From G963675935 sp963719005 (lineage in GTDB: Bacteria; Planctomycetota; Planctomycetia; Pirellulales; Thermoguttaceae): a stretch of DNA of 64,000 nt. Below, piece after piece: positions 54,310 to 62,766 of the stretch. The stretch lies in contig CAVRAR010000014.1 of assembly GCA_963719005.1 (NCBI GenBank), forward strand, positions 992,001 to 1,056,000. Direction: 5' to 3'. The stretch's first letter is position 1. Every line of letters begins with the position of its first letter. A program made the translations under genes and the position numbers. Below the pieces are notes generated by a model. That model ran no database searches. It saw nothing but the letters and a program-made list of their open reading frames with translations, and was not told where the DNA came from.

Positions 54310-55851
54310 ATGAACGCCTTCCTGTTTCCCTTGGTCGCGGCGCTGGCAATGCACGGCGTCGAACCGTCGGATGCGAACGTCGCGGCATGGTTCGTGCCGA
54401 GCACGCTCAAGGTCATGCGAGATGCCAGGCCGGACGCGGCCTCGGCGACGTGGAACCTCGCCGCAGCGAGAAATGAGGTCGAGTCATGTCAGTTGGTCCT
54501 CCTCTCTGACCGGCCGGTTCATGGCGTTTCCGTTACGGCGACGCCGGCGGAGGCGGCGGGCGGAAAGGGCGTTCTGCGGCCGACGCTCTTCAAGGTGGAG
54601 TATGTGCCGGTGTTGAAGGAGCGCATCCCATATCCCGATCCACTGCCGCCGCTTGCCGCTCCGTTGGACCTTCAGCCCAAGCAGGCGCAGCCCGTGTGGA
54701 TTTCGGTGCGCGTGCCGAAAGGCGCCGCGGCGGGAATGTACCGCGGGACCATTCACGTCAAGGCGGGAGCGTGGAAGAAGGAGTTTCCGCTTAGCATCAA
54801 GGTTTGGGATTTCACGCTGCCCGAAACGCCGTCGTGTGCCACGGCGTTCGGGATCGGTTACGATCACGTCGCCGAACGCCACGGGGTGAAGAAGGGCTCG
54901 CCCGCGGCACGGGCTCTCAATCGGAAGTACTACGAATACGTGCTCGATCACCGAATATCGCCCTTCGACATCCCGGTCGATCTGATGTCGAAGGAAGCGA
55001 TCCCGTATCTGGAAGACCCGCGAATGACGTCCTATCGGATTCCTTACCTGGAGAAGGATGCGGAGTTGAGAGCGGTCGTCCAGCGCCTCATCGACGGAGG
55101 GTGGTTCGCCAAGGGCTACTTCTATGTGGTCGATGAGCCGGTCAATAAGGACGCCTACGACGCCTTCGCCGCGGTCACCCAACGCCTGTGGAAGATCGAG
55201 CCTCGCTATCGCATCGTGGCCCCGTTTTACGGCAACCCGGACTTCGACGGCAAGCTCAAGGCGCGCGACCTGATGCTTGGCAGGCTCAACATCTGGTGCC
55301 CGCATCTCAATTACCTCCAGTCCGAGCCCGACTTCCGGTCGTTTCTCAGAAGCCGCAGAAACGCCGGTGAAACGATCTGGTGGTACGTCTGCAACAACCC
55401 CCGCAAGCCGTACAACAACCTTCACATCGACATGAGCGCGATGGCGAATCGGACGTTGCTCTGGCAGCAGAAGCGGGAGGCAGTGCAGGGGTTGCTCTAC
55501 TGGGACGTCAACTACTGGGATAAGAAATTCGTCGCCGATCCCTGGCAAAACATGGACACGCTCGGCACCGGCTATTATGGCGACGGCTCGCTGCTGTATC
55601 CCGGCAAGAAGGTTGGGATCGATGGCCCGGTGGGATCAATCCGGCTGGAGGTACTGCGTGATGGCCTTGAAGATTTCGACTACCTGACGTTGGCCGATCG
55701 CAGGCTGGGTTCCGAAACGACGCAGAAGTTCGTCGGCCGCATCGCCTGGAGTCTGACCGATTACGAGCAGTCGCCGGCGCGGCTAGAGCAGGTCCGCCGC
55801 GAGCTGGGCGACGCGCTGGAGAAGGCGACGAGGGACCTTTGTCGGAAGTGA
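54310..55851 (+). CDS. DUF4091-domain secreted glycoside-hydrolase-like protein
   Basis: GAGGAG lies 7 bases before ATG at 54310. A short hydrophobic leader is followed by a beta-sandwich domain (AAARNEVESCQLVLLSDRPVHGV) and a TIM-barrel-like region with YFYVVDEPVNKDAYDAF, the DUF4091 hallmark DEP. IWCPHLNYLQSEPDF, ETIWWYVCNNPRKPYNNL and GLLYWDVNYWDK follow. The family is thought to act on glycans, though few members are characterised. The length of 513 residues fits. It ends LRDGLEDFDYLTLAD, also conserved. Confidence 0.85.
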   Translation: MNAFLFPLVAALAMHGVEPSDANVAAWFVPSTLKVMRDARPDAASATWNLAAARNEVESCQLVLLSDRPVHGVSVTATPAEAAGGKGVLRPTLFKVEYVPVLKERIPYPDPLPPLAAPLDLQPKQAQPVWISVRVPKGAAAGMYRGTIHVKAGAWKKEFPLSIKVWDFTLPETPSCATAFGIGYDHVAERHGVKKGSPAARALNRKYYEYVLDHRISPFDIPVDLMSKEAIPYLEDPRMTSYRIPYLEKDAELRAVVQRLIDGGWFAKGYFYVVDEPVNKDAYDAFAAVTQRLWKIEPRYRIVAPFYGNPDFDGKLKARDLMLGRLNIWCPHLNYLQSEPDFRSFLRSRRNAGETIWWYVCNNPRKPYNNLHIDMSAMANRTLLWQQKREAVQGLLYWDVNYWDKKFVADPWQNMDTLGTGYYGDGSLLYPGKKVGIDGPVGSIRLEVLRDGLEDFDYLTLADRRLGSETTQKFVGRIAWSLTDYEQSPARLEQVRRELGDALEKATRDLCRK

Positions 55852-55872
55852 GATGGAAAATATCACAATAGC

Positions 55873-55939
55873 CGGGAGCCAACGGCTCCCGGAGAGCGAC
55901 AGGCAGCGCACGCCCTATCCGGGAGCCGTTGGCTCCCGC
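55873..55939. repeat. palindrome family I
   Basis: CGGGAGCCAACGGCTCCCGG and CCGGGAGCCGTTGGCTCCCG form the arms of an inverted repeat. Each arm also folds on itself. It lies between the convergent DUF4091 and LarA-like genes. Confidence 0.85.
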
Positions 55940-55987
55940 CTATTGGACAACATTGACAACCTGACAACTCCGACAGTCAATCGCCCG

Positions 55988-57364
55988 TTACTTCGGCAGC
56001 CGGCCGCGATACGCCCAAAGCCCCAGCGCCGGGTTGCTGACGTAATAGATCCGCTCGCCGTCGGGCAGGTCGTTCCAACCGTCGCGGAGGGCCTTGGGAT
56101 TGTAGCGAGCGAGCATCGGCTCCAGATCGGCGTAGCGATAGCCGACCGATTCGATCTCTTCGCGGCTGAGCTTGCCCGGGCAGTAGGTGATGGTAAATCG
56201 CCCCTCCGACGATCCGTGGATCATGTGGGCTGCCGCGGAGAGGTTTTTCGGCAAATCATCCGTCTGCTCGACGAACCGCACGATCTCGGGCGTCGTTCGG
56301 TAGCCGTACCTGCGGACCAAGCGGTCGATCTCGCGATCCTCGCCGAACGTGCCGACGCCGGGGGCCAGCACGAGCAACTCGCCGCCATCGGCCACGGCCA
56401 TCCGCGTGCGGTAGATTGCCTTGTTGCCCAGCCACGTGCTGTGGAACTCCTCGGGATCGAGCCAGACGACGACCTTCCGCGGCGGTTCTTCCAGGATCGT
56501 GAAGTTGACCTCGACCGACAAAGCCGCCGCTTGCTCGAAACACTCGCCATCGTCGCCGATGAACAAGCCGCGAACCGCCAAACCAGAGTGGGGCAGACAT
56601 TCCTGTCTGCCGCGTGCCTGGTGGGGCGGACATTCTTGTCTGCCGCGAGAAAGCCGGTCACTTGGGCAGACAGGAATGTCTGCCCCACCGGATACCGGCC
56701 CGACGACCGTCAGTACGAAAACGACCGGCAGTTGGGGGCAGAAGTGGGCCTGGGCGTAATTCAGGATGCGGCGGACCGGCGTGTCGGCCCTGCCCATGAT
56801 GCGTTCCATGCCGTATGAGGCGGCGATGAAATGGCTCTCGTTGATGCCCTGCGATCCGCCGACGCCGACGAACAAGTTCTTGTTGTGGTTGGCCATGCCG
56901 ATCACTTCGTGCGGCACGACCTGCCCGATCGAGAGGATCAGATCGTGCCGGCCTTCCCACACCAGCCGGTTCAACTGCACCGGCCACGGCTTGCGCCATA
57001 AGCCCTCGGTTGCCCGCGCAACGAACTCGGCCGGAACCTCGCCGATGGTCAACACGTCGCGCCGCCAATCGTGCACCCGAAACAGCCGCTTCGGCACGCC
57101 GGGAAAAATGGCGTCCAACTGTCTGTCGGACATCGGGGCGTGCGTGCCCAGCGCCGGCAGGACGTCGGTCAGCCGGTCGCCGAGATACTCATAGGCGAAG
57201 CGGGTCAGCGGGCCAGCCATGCTGTAAGGCCGGGTAAAATCGGGCGGAATCGCCAGCACCCGCCGCCGCGGCTCGATCCGGCCAAGCGTCTCGATCAAGG
57301 CCGCCCGCAGGTCCTCGCTGTCCAAACTTGTCGCTGGCGAACCGCGAGAGTAATACGTTGTCAT
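55988..57364 (-). CDS. LarA-like (DUF2088, nickel-pincer racemase family) protein with an in-frame palindromic insertion
   Basis: The LarA-like N-terminal domain is visible (RRRVLAIPPDFTRPYSMAG, VLPALGTHAPMSDRQL, HDLILSIGQVVPHEVIGMANHNKNLFVG). A C-terminal domain follows with FTILEEPPRKVVVWLDPEEFHSTWLG and GRFTITYCPG. The family includes nickel-pincer enzymes that racemise or oxidise 2-hydroxyacids; the substrate here is unknown. Residues ~225-259, between LTVVGP and VRGLFIGDD, are encoded by a 105-bp family-A repeat. ATG at 57364 is preferred over a TTG at 57376. It is divergent from the hyd operon. Confidence 0.8.
   Translation of the reverse strand: MTTYYSRGSPATSLDSEDLRAALIETLGRIEPRRRVLAIPPDFTRPYSMAGPLTRFAYEYLGDRLTDVLPALGTHAPMSDRQLDAIFPGVPKRLFRVHDWRRDVLTIGEVPAEFVARATEGLWRKPWPVQLNRLVWEGRHDLILSIGQVVPHEVIGMANHNKNLFVGVGGSQGINESHFIAASYGMERIMGRADTPVRRILNYAQAHFCPQLPVVFVLTVVGPVSGGADIPVCPSDRLSRGRQECPPHQARGRQECLPHSGLAVRGLFIGDDGECFEQAAALSVEVNFTILEEPPRKVVVWLDPEEFHSTWLGNKAIYRTRMAVADGGELLVLAPGVGTFGEDREIDRLVRRYGYRTTPEIVRFVEQTDDLPKNLSAAAHMIHGSSEGRFTITYCPGKLSREEIESVGYRYADLEPMLARYNPKALRDGWNDLPDGERIYYVSNPALGLWAYRGRLPK
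56586..56690 (+). repeat. palindromic repeat family A, copy 5 (expanded) inside the LarA-like gene
   Basis: An extra half-unit precedes the usual core: GTGGGGCAGACATTCCTGTC, then GTGGGGCGGACATTCTTGTC, ending GTCTGCCCCACCG. Measured between equivalent ends it is 105 bp (35 codons). It is translated in frame. Confidence 0.88.
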
Positions 57365-57441
57365 GTCTGCGTCCAATGCCCTATGACCGGCCCGGGTGCC
57401 CGCCGCACGCGGGGGGCATAACTATTGCCGACAATTGTGAG

Positions 57442-57447
57442 TATAAT
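57442..57447 (+). promoter_or_regulatory. candidate -10 element of the hyd maturation operon
   Basis: TATAAT lies 17 bases before the hydE ATG at 57464. No good -35 is seen at 17 bp spacing, and TTGCCG at 57425 is too close. It is therefore only a candidate. Confidence 0.3.
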
Positions 57448-57463
57448 TCAATTCGGATGAAAC

Positions 57464-58572
57464 ATGCAACGCAACGAAATCCTTAATTGGCTGTGGGAAA
57501 GCGATTCCGTACGGCTGGAAGACCTCTGGCGACGCGCCGACCAAACGCGGCAGAAGTTCGTCGGCGGCGAGGTCTACCTGCGCGGGCTGATCGAGTTGTC
57601 GAACTACTGCGTGCGGCTGTGCGGCTACTGCGGGCTTCGGGCGGGCAATCTCGGCCTGCAACGCTACCGCATGTCGGATGACGAAGTCTTGGAGTGCGCC
57701 GAAAGGCCGTCGAATTCGGATATGGAACTGTTGTGCTACAATCCGGCGAAGACCCCGAATTGACCAGCGAACGAGTAGCGGGGCTCGTCCGACGCATCAA
57801 GGCCGACACCCCGTTGGCCGTGACGCTGAGTCTCGGCGAACGCGACGGCGAGGAACTGGCCGCTTGGCGCGAAGCCGGGGCCGATCGCTACTTGCTCCGC
57901 TTTGAAACGTCGAACCGCACGCTTTACGAACGAATCCATCCGCCGCGAACGAGAACAGGACAAGGCGGCAGACAGGAATGTCTGCCCCACCGAATGGTGA
58001 TTCTCGCCACGCTCGCCCGATTGGGATACGAAGTCGGCAGCGGCGTAATGATCGGCATTCCCGGCCAAACCTTCGACGATCTGGCCGATGACATCGAATG
58101 GTTTAGCAGACTCGATCTCGACATGATCGGCGTCGGGCCGTACTTGCCGCATCCCCATACGCCGCTGGCCGACCGCGACGTCTGGCCTCCGGCCCCCGAC
58201 GGCCAGCAAGTACCCGCTAGTGAAGACATAACCTATCGAGTGATCGCGTTGGCCCGGCTGGTCTGTCCGCGGGCGAACATTCCCGCCACGACCGCGCTGG
58301 CCACGTTGAACCGGCACGAGGGGCGGGAGTTGGGGCTGGTGCGCGGGGCCAACGTCTTGATGCCCAACCTCACACCGCCAAAGTACCGCGCGCTCTACGA
58401 AATCTATCCCGACAAGGCCTGTATTGCCGAAACCGGCGAGGCGTGCCATCATTGTTTGAGCGGACGAATCGAAGCCCTCGGCCGCCAGACCGGCCAAGGC
58501 CGCGGCGACTCGCCGAACCGCAGAACGCGTTTAGCGGCCGACGGCGCGTCGGCCAGACCAGGAGTGGATTGA
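57464..58572 (+). CDS. hydE: [FeFe]-hydrogenase maturation radical-SAM protein HydE (frameshift and repeat insertion)
   Basis: HydE makes an iron-cysteine-derived precursor of the H-cluster. Cluster motif CVRLCGYCGLR, then YRMSDDEVLECAE. The frame slips near 57700 (one G apparently missing in AAAGGCC) and resumes AVEFGYGTVVLQSGEDPELT. The barrel continues TLSLGERDGEE, DRYLLRFETSN and GVGPYLPHPHTPL. A 27-bp half repeat (57966-57992) adds nine residues (RQECLPHR segment) between LYERIHPP and MVILATLARLGYE. Its TGA overlaps the hydG ATG. Confidence 0.87.
57966..57992. repeat. palindromic repeat family A, half-copy inside hydE
   Basis: The 27-bp half-element reads CGGCAGACAGGAATG then TCTGCCCCACCG, exactly nine codons, at residue ~168 of HydE. 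It matches the right half of the family-A core. Confidence 0.85.
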
Positions 58573-59996
58573 TGTCGTTTGTGCTCGAAAAGGCGAAACT
58601 CAGCCGAAGCGGATTTGATTTTATCGACGATGAGCGTCTGCACGAACTGCTGCAACGCCGGGCGGATGCCGGAGCGGTGCGGGAAATCATTGCCAAGAGC
58701 CTGTCGAAACAACCACTTTCGGTCGACGAGACCGCCGCGCTGCTGGCCGCCGACGAGCCGGAACTGCTCGAACGGATCTTCGACGCCGCCCGGCAATTGA
58801 AACGCGATGTTTATGGCAACCGCATCGTCCTGTTCGCGCCGGTCTATATCGGAAACAATTGCACGAACGACTGCCTCTATTGTGCGTTCCGCCGGTCGAA
58901 CAAGGCGGAGATTCGCCGCACGTTGGACGAGGACGAGATCCGCCAACAGGTGTTGGCGCTGGAAAATAAGGGGCACAAGCGGCTGATTCTCGTCTTCGGC
59001 GAGCATCCGCAGTACGACGCCCGCTTCATGGCCGAGTGCGTGCAACACGTTTACGCGACCACCACCGCCCGCGGCGAAATCCGCCGCGTCAACCTGAACG
59101 CCGCCCCGCTAGACCACGACGGCTATCGGATCGTCAAGGCCGCCGGCATCGGGACCTACCAGATTTTCCAGGAAACCTACCACCACGAAACTTATCGCCG
59201 CGTTCATCCGAAGAACACCAACAAGGCCAACTACCTGTGGCGGCTCGACGGCGTCGCCCGCGCAATGGAGGCCGAGTGCGACGACGTCGGCATCGGCGCG
59301 CTGTTCGGCCTGTACGATTGGCGCTTCGAAGTGCTTGGGCTGGTGAGCCATGCCTTACACCTGCAAAAGCACTACGACATCGGGCCGCACACGATCAGCT
59401 TTCCGCGGCTGCGGCCGGCGTGCGGCGTGAAGATCGACGAAAAGCACCTGGTCGGCGACGACGACTTCAAGCGGCTGGTGGCGATCCTGCGCTTGTCCGC
59501 CCCTTACACGGGCCTGATCTGCACGGCCCGCGAGCCGCCGGCGCTGCGCCGCGAAATCCTCGGCTTCGGCGTCTCGCAGATCGACGCCGGCAGCCGCATC
59601 GAGATCGGCGGTTACACCGAAGCGGGCGACGCCCAAGTCATGGAAGTCGAGCAGTTCGAGCTTGGCGACATCCGGCCGTTGGACGAAGTCGTCCGCGAGT
59701 TGTTGGTCGACGGCTACATCCCCAGCTTTTGCACCGCCTGCTATCGGCTCGGACGGACCGGCGAGCAGTTTATGGAGTACGCCATACCGGGCTTTATCCA
59801 GAACTTCTGCACGCCCAACGCGTTGAGCACGTTGATGGAATATCTGGTCGATTACGCCTCGCCCGAAACCCGCCGGGCCGGCCAGGCCGCCGTCCTCCGC
59901 GAACTCGATAAGCTGCCCGACGGCCAGCGGAAGCGGCAGTTGCTCGATCGCCTGCGGCGGATTTCGGAAAGCGACGAACGAGATTTGTTCCTTTGA
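58572..59996 (+). CDS. hydG: [FeFe]-hydrogenase maturation tyrosine lyase HydG
   Basis: HydG cleaves tyrosine to p-cresol plus CO and cyanide for the H-cluster. The radical-SAM motif is CTNDCLYCAFRRSN. The family-specific second-cluster motif is FCTACYRLGRTGEQF with a later NFCTPNAL. Conserved IFQETYHHETYRRVHP and GALFGLYDWRFEVLGL are intact. The 474-residue length is normal. The start overlaps the hydE stop (TGATG) with AGGAG nearby, so the two are coupled. Confidence 0.97.
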   Translation: MSFVLEKAKLSRSGFDFIDDERLHELLQRRADAGAVREIIAKSLSKQPLSVDETAALLAADEPELLERIFDAARQLKRDVYGNRIVLFAPVYIGNNCTNDCLYCAFRRSNKAEIRRTLDEDEIRQQVLALENKGHKRLILVFGEHPQYDARFMAECVQHVYATTTARGEIRRVNLNAAPLDHDGYRIVKAAGIGTYQIFQETYHHETYRRVHPKNTNKANYLWRLDGVARAMEAECDDVGIGALFGLYDWRFEVLGLVSHALHLQKHYDIGPHTISFPRLRPACGVKIDEKHLVGDDDFKRLVAILRLSAPYTGLICTAREPPALRREILGFGVSQIDAGSRIEIGGYTEAGDAQVMEVEQFELGDIRPLDEVVRELLVDGYIPSFCTACYRLGRTGEQFMEYAIPGFIQNFCTPNALSTLMEYLVDYASPETRRAGQAAVLRELDKLPDGQRKRQLLDRLRRISESDERDLFL

Positions 59997-60009
59997 CGGC
60001 GTTCGCGCC

Positions 60010-60070
60010 GTTTAGCCCCGGCGTCCACGCCGGGAGCGTGGCCCACGCCGCGTGGACGCGGCGGCTAAAC
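60010..60070 (-). repeat. palindrome family E, copy 2
   Basis: GTTTAGCCCCGGCGTCCACG and its partner GTGGACGCGGCGGCTAAAC frame two unlike hairpins. They are in reverse order relative to copy 1 at 19304-19368. It lies between hydG and aspA, 9 bases before the aspA start. Confidence 0.88.
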
Positions 60071-60079
60071 TACGTACAC

Positions 60080-61498
60080 ATGCCGATGACCGACCACCGC
60101 CGCGAAACCGACCTTCTGGGAACCTGCGACGTCCCCGCCGACGTGCTGTGGGGAATCCACACGCTGCGGGCGATGGAGAACTTCCCGCTGGCCAACCGGC
60201 CGGTCCATCGCCGGCTCGTTCACGGCTTCGGCGCGGTCAAATTGGCTGCGGCGCAGACCAATCACGAATTGGGGCATTGGGACGACGCCAAGTTCGCCGC
60301 CATCGAAACCGCTTGCCGGGAAATGATCGCCGGAACGCTCGACGAACACGTCGTCGTCGATGCCCTGCAAGGCGGGGCAGGTACTTCGACCAACATGAAC
60401 GTCAACGAGGTATTGGCTAACCGCGCCCTACAGATTCTCGGCCGGCCGCTGGGCGATTATGCAGCCGTCCATCCGCACGACGACGTCAATTTGCACCAAT
60501 CGACCAACGACGCCTATCCCACGGCCCTGCGCGTTGCGGCCATCTTCGCCCTGCACGACCTGGAACGCAAAGTGGTTGGGCTGTTGGAGGCGTTTCAGGC
60601 GAAGGAGAAGCAGTTTGCCGGCATCGTCAAGATCGGCCGCACCGAGTTGCAAGACGCCGTGCTTGTGACCCTTGGCCGCGAGATGGCCGCCTACGCCGAA
60701 GCGATCGCCCGCGACCGCTGGCGAATCTACAAGTGCGAGGAGCGTCTCCGCGTGGTGAACCTAGGCGGCACGGCCGTCGGCACCGGGCTCGGCGCGCCGC
60801 GGCAGTACATCTTCCGCGTCGTCGAGCACTTGCGGCAAATCACCGGCCTCGGTCTGGCTCGGGCTGAGAACCTCATCGAGGCCACGCAAAACGCCGACGC
60901 CTTCGTCGAGGTCAGCGGCATCCTTCGCACCCTGGCCGCCAACTTGCTGAAGATATCCGGCGATCTCCGGCTGCTCTCGTCGGGCCCGCGTGCGGGGCTG
61001 GGCGAAATCCGGCTGCCGCCGCGTCAAGCCGGCTCGTCGATCATGCCCGGCAAGGTCAATCCCGTAATCCCCGAGGCCGTCGCTCAGGCCGCCATCGCCG
61101 TGACCGGCTACGATCTGATGATTCTGCAAGCCGTCGGCGGCGGCAATCTCGAACTAAGCCAGTTTCTGCCGTTGGTGGCGGACGCCCTGCTCACCTCGCT
61201 CGACCTGCTGACGAACGCTTGCGACGTCTTCGCCCGGAATTGCGTAATGGGAATCGAGGCCGACGAGGACCGCTGCCGCCAAAACGTCCTCAACAGCACC
61301 GCGCTGTTGACCGCGTTGGTCGATACGATCGGCTACGATGCCGCCGAGCGGCTCGCCGCGGAAGCCGCCGCCGCGCCCGGCCCGACCGACATCCGCCAGT
61401 TGGCGATCGACCGCGGCCTATTGACCGCCGAGCAGTTCGACGAATTGACCTCGCCCGAGCGGGTGACAAGACTGGGAAGCGACTCGGCTGGAAATTGA
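60080..61498 (+). CDS. aspA: aspartate ammonia-lyase embedded in the hyd maturation operon
   Basis: The enzyme deaminates aspartate to fumarate and ammonia. The fumarase/aspartase signature is GSSIMPGKVNPV. GGAGTSTNMNVNEVLANRA, HLQSTNDAYPTALR-type QSTNDAYPTAL and GRTELQDAVLVTLG are all present. A lyase of this family sits between hydG and hydF in several bacterial hyd clusters, possibly supplying ammonia for the H-cluster bridge. That role is established only in part. ATG at 60080; MTD at 60086 is an alternative. Confidence 0.92.
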   Translation: MPMTDHRRETDLLGTCDVPADVLWGIHTLRAMENFPLANRPVHRRLVHGFGAVKLAAAQTNHELGHWDDAKFAAIETACREMIAGTLDEHVVVDALQGGAGTSTNMNVNEVLANRALQILGRPLGDYAAVHPHDDVNLHQSTNDAYPTALRVAAIFALHDLERKVVGLLEAFQAKEKQFAGIVKIGRTELQDAVLVTLGREMAAYAEAIARDRWRIYKCEERLRVVNLGGTAVGTGLGAPRQYIFRVVEHLRQITGLGLARAENLIEATQNADAFVEVSGILRTLAANLLKISGDLRLLSSGPRAGLGEIRLPPRQAGSSIMPGKVNPVIPEAVAQAAIAVTGYDLMILQAVGGGNLELSQFLPLVADALLTSLDLLTNACDVFARNCVMGIEADEDRCRQNVLNSTALLTALVDTIGYDAAERLAAEAAAAPGPTDIRQLAIDRGLLTAEQFDELTSPERVTRLGSDSAGN

Positions 61499-61503
61499 GC
61501 ATC

Positions 61504-62766
61504 ATGCAGAGCACTCCGAAAAGCCTCCGCCTTCACATCGGTCTGTTCGGCCGCCGCAACGCGGGCAAGTCGTCGCTGTTGAACGCGATGACCCGGCAGG
61601 AGGTTTCGATCGTCTCGCCGATCGCCGGCACCACGACCGACCCGGTCGAAAAGCCGATGGAGCTGCTGCCGTTGGGCCCGGTGCTGTTCATCGACACCGC
61701 CGGCATCGACGACGAAGGGGCGCTGGGCGACAAGCGGGTGAAGAAAACGCGGCAAGTCTTCGATCGCACCGACGTGGGGATTCTGGTCGTCGATGCAGGC
61801 CAATGGGGCGAGTTCGAGGAGAGCATTTTCCTCGAGCTGCGCGATCGCAACATCCCGGTCGTCGTCGCGTTCAACAAGTCGGATCTCGCCAAGCCGCTTG
61901 CGGTTTCACAAGAGAAGCTGCGTGAGGCAAGCACCCCGTTCGTCGAAACGGTCGCCAGCAAGAATCGCGGCGTGCTTGAACTGCGCGAAGCGCTCGTCCA
62001 GGTTGCGCCGGACGAGTTCATGCAGCCGCCGGCGCTGCTGGCCGACCTGGTTCCGCCGGGGGAGATGGCAATCCTGGTCGTGCCGATCGACACCGAGGCG
62101 CCCAAAGGCCGGTTGATCGTGCCCCAGGTGCAGGCGATTCGCGATCTGTTGGACGGCGACGCCTATTGCCTGGTGGTCAAGGAGCGCGAGCTGCGCGACG
62201 CCCTCGGCCGCTTGAACCGCCCTCCGGCCCTGGTGGTGACCGACTCGCAGGCGTTCCTCAAAGTCTCGGCCGACACGCCGCCGGAGACGCCGATGACCTC
62301 GTTCTCGATCCTTTTTGCCCGGCAGAAGGGCGACCTGCGGCAATTCGTGGAAGGGGCGCTCGGCATCGAGCGTTTGCGGCCCGGCGACCACGTCCTGATC
62401 GCCGAAGCCTGCGCGCATCACCCGATCGGCGACGACATCGGCCGCGTGAAGATTCCGCGCTGGCTCACGCAGTACGTCGGCGGCCAGTTGCGGATCGACA
62501 CTACGCAGGGACACGAATTTCCAGCCGACTTGAGCGACTATCGGCTGGTAGTTCACTGCGGAGCGTGCATGTGGAACCGTCGCGAGATGCTCACCCGCAT
62601 GGCTGCCTGCCGCCGCGCCGGCGTGCCGATCTGCAACTACGGCATGACGATCGCCTACACGCTGGGGATCTTCGACCGCGCGCTGGGTCCGTTCCCCGAC
62701 GCGCTGGAGGCGTATCACGAACTCAAGAGTCGCCCGCGCCGCCCTTCGCCGGCGGGGTCTTCTTAG
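61504..62766 (+). CDS. hydF: [FeFe]-hydrogenase maturation GTPase HydF
   Basis: HydF is the scaffold that receives the 2Fe precursor and passes it to HydA. GTPase motifs are FGRRNAGKSS (G1), DTAGIDDEG (G3) and NKSD (G4). The C-terminal cluster domain has ACAHHPIG and HCGACMWNR, the CxHx/HCxxC iron-sulfur ligands. The length of 420 residues is typical. The start is 5 bases after the aspA stop. The tail overlaps the convergent DUF1080 gene by 44 bases. Confidence 0.96.
   Translation: MQSTPKSLRLHIGLFGRRNAGKSSLLNAMTRQEVSIVSPIAGTTTDPVEKPMELLPLGPVLFIDTAGIDDEGALGDKRVKKTRQVFDRTDVGILVVDAGQWGEFEESIFLELRDRNIPVVVAFNKSDLAKPLAVSQEKLREASTPFVETVASKNRGVLELREALVQVAPDEFMQPPALLADLVPPGEMAILVVPIDTEAPKGRLIVPQVQAIRDLLDGDAYCLVVKERELRDALGRLNRPPALVVTDSQAFLKVSADTPPETPMTSFSILFARQKGDLRQFVEGALGIERLRPGDHVLIAEACAHHPIGDDIGRVKIPRWLTQYVGGQLRIDTTQGHEFPADLSDYRLVVHCGACMWNRREMLTRMAACRRAGVPICNYGMTIAYTLGIFDRALGPFPDALEAYHELKSRPRRPSPAGSS

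Noticed and set aside
57464..62766. Hydrogenase structural gene within the hyd cluster
   Set aside because: No H-cluster cysteine motifs occur in any frame that I can read in the window.
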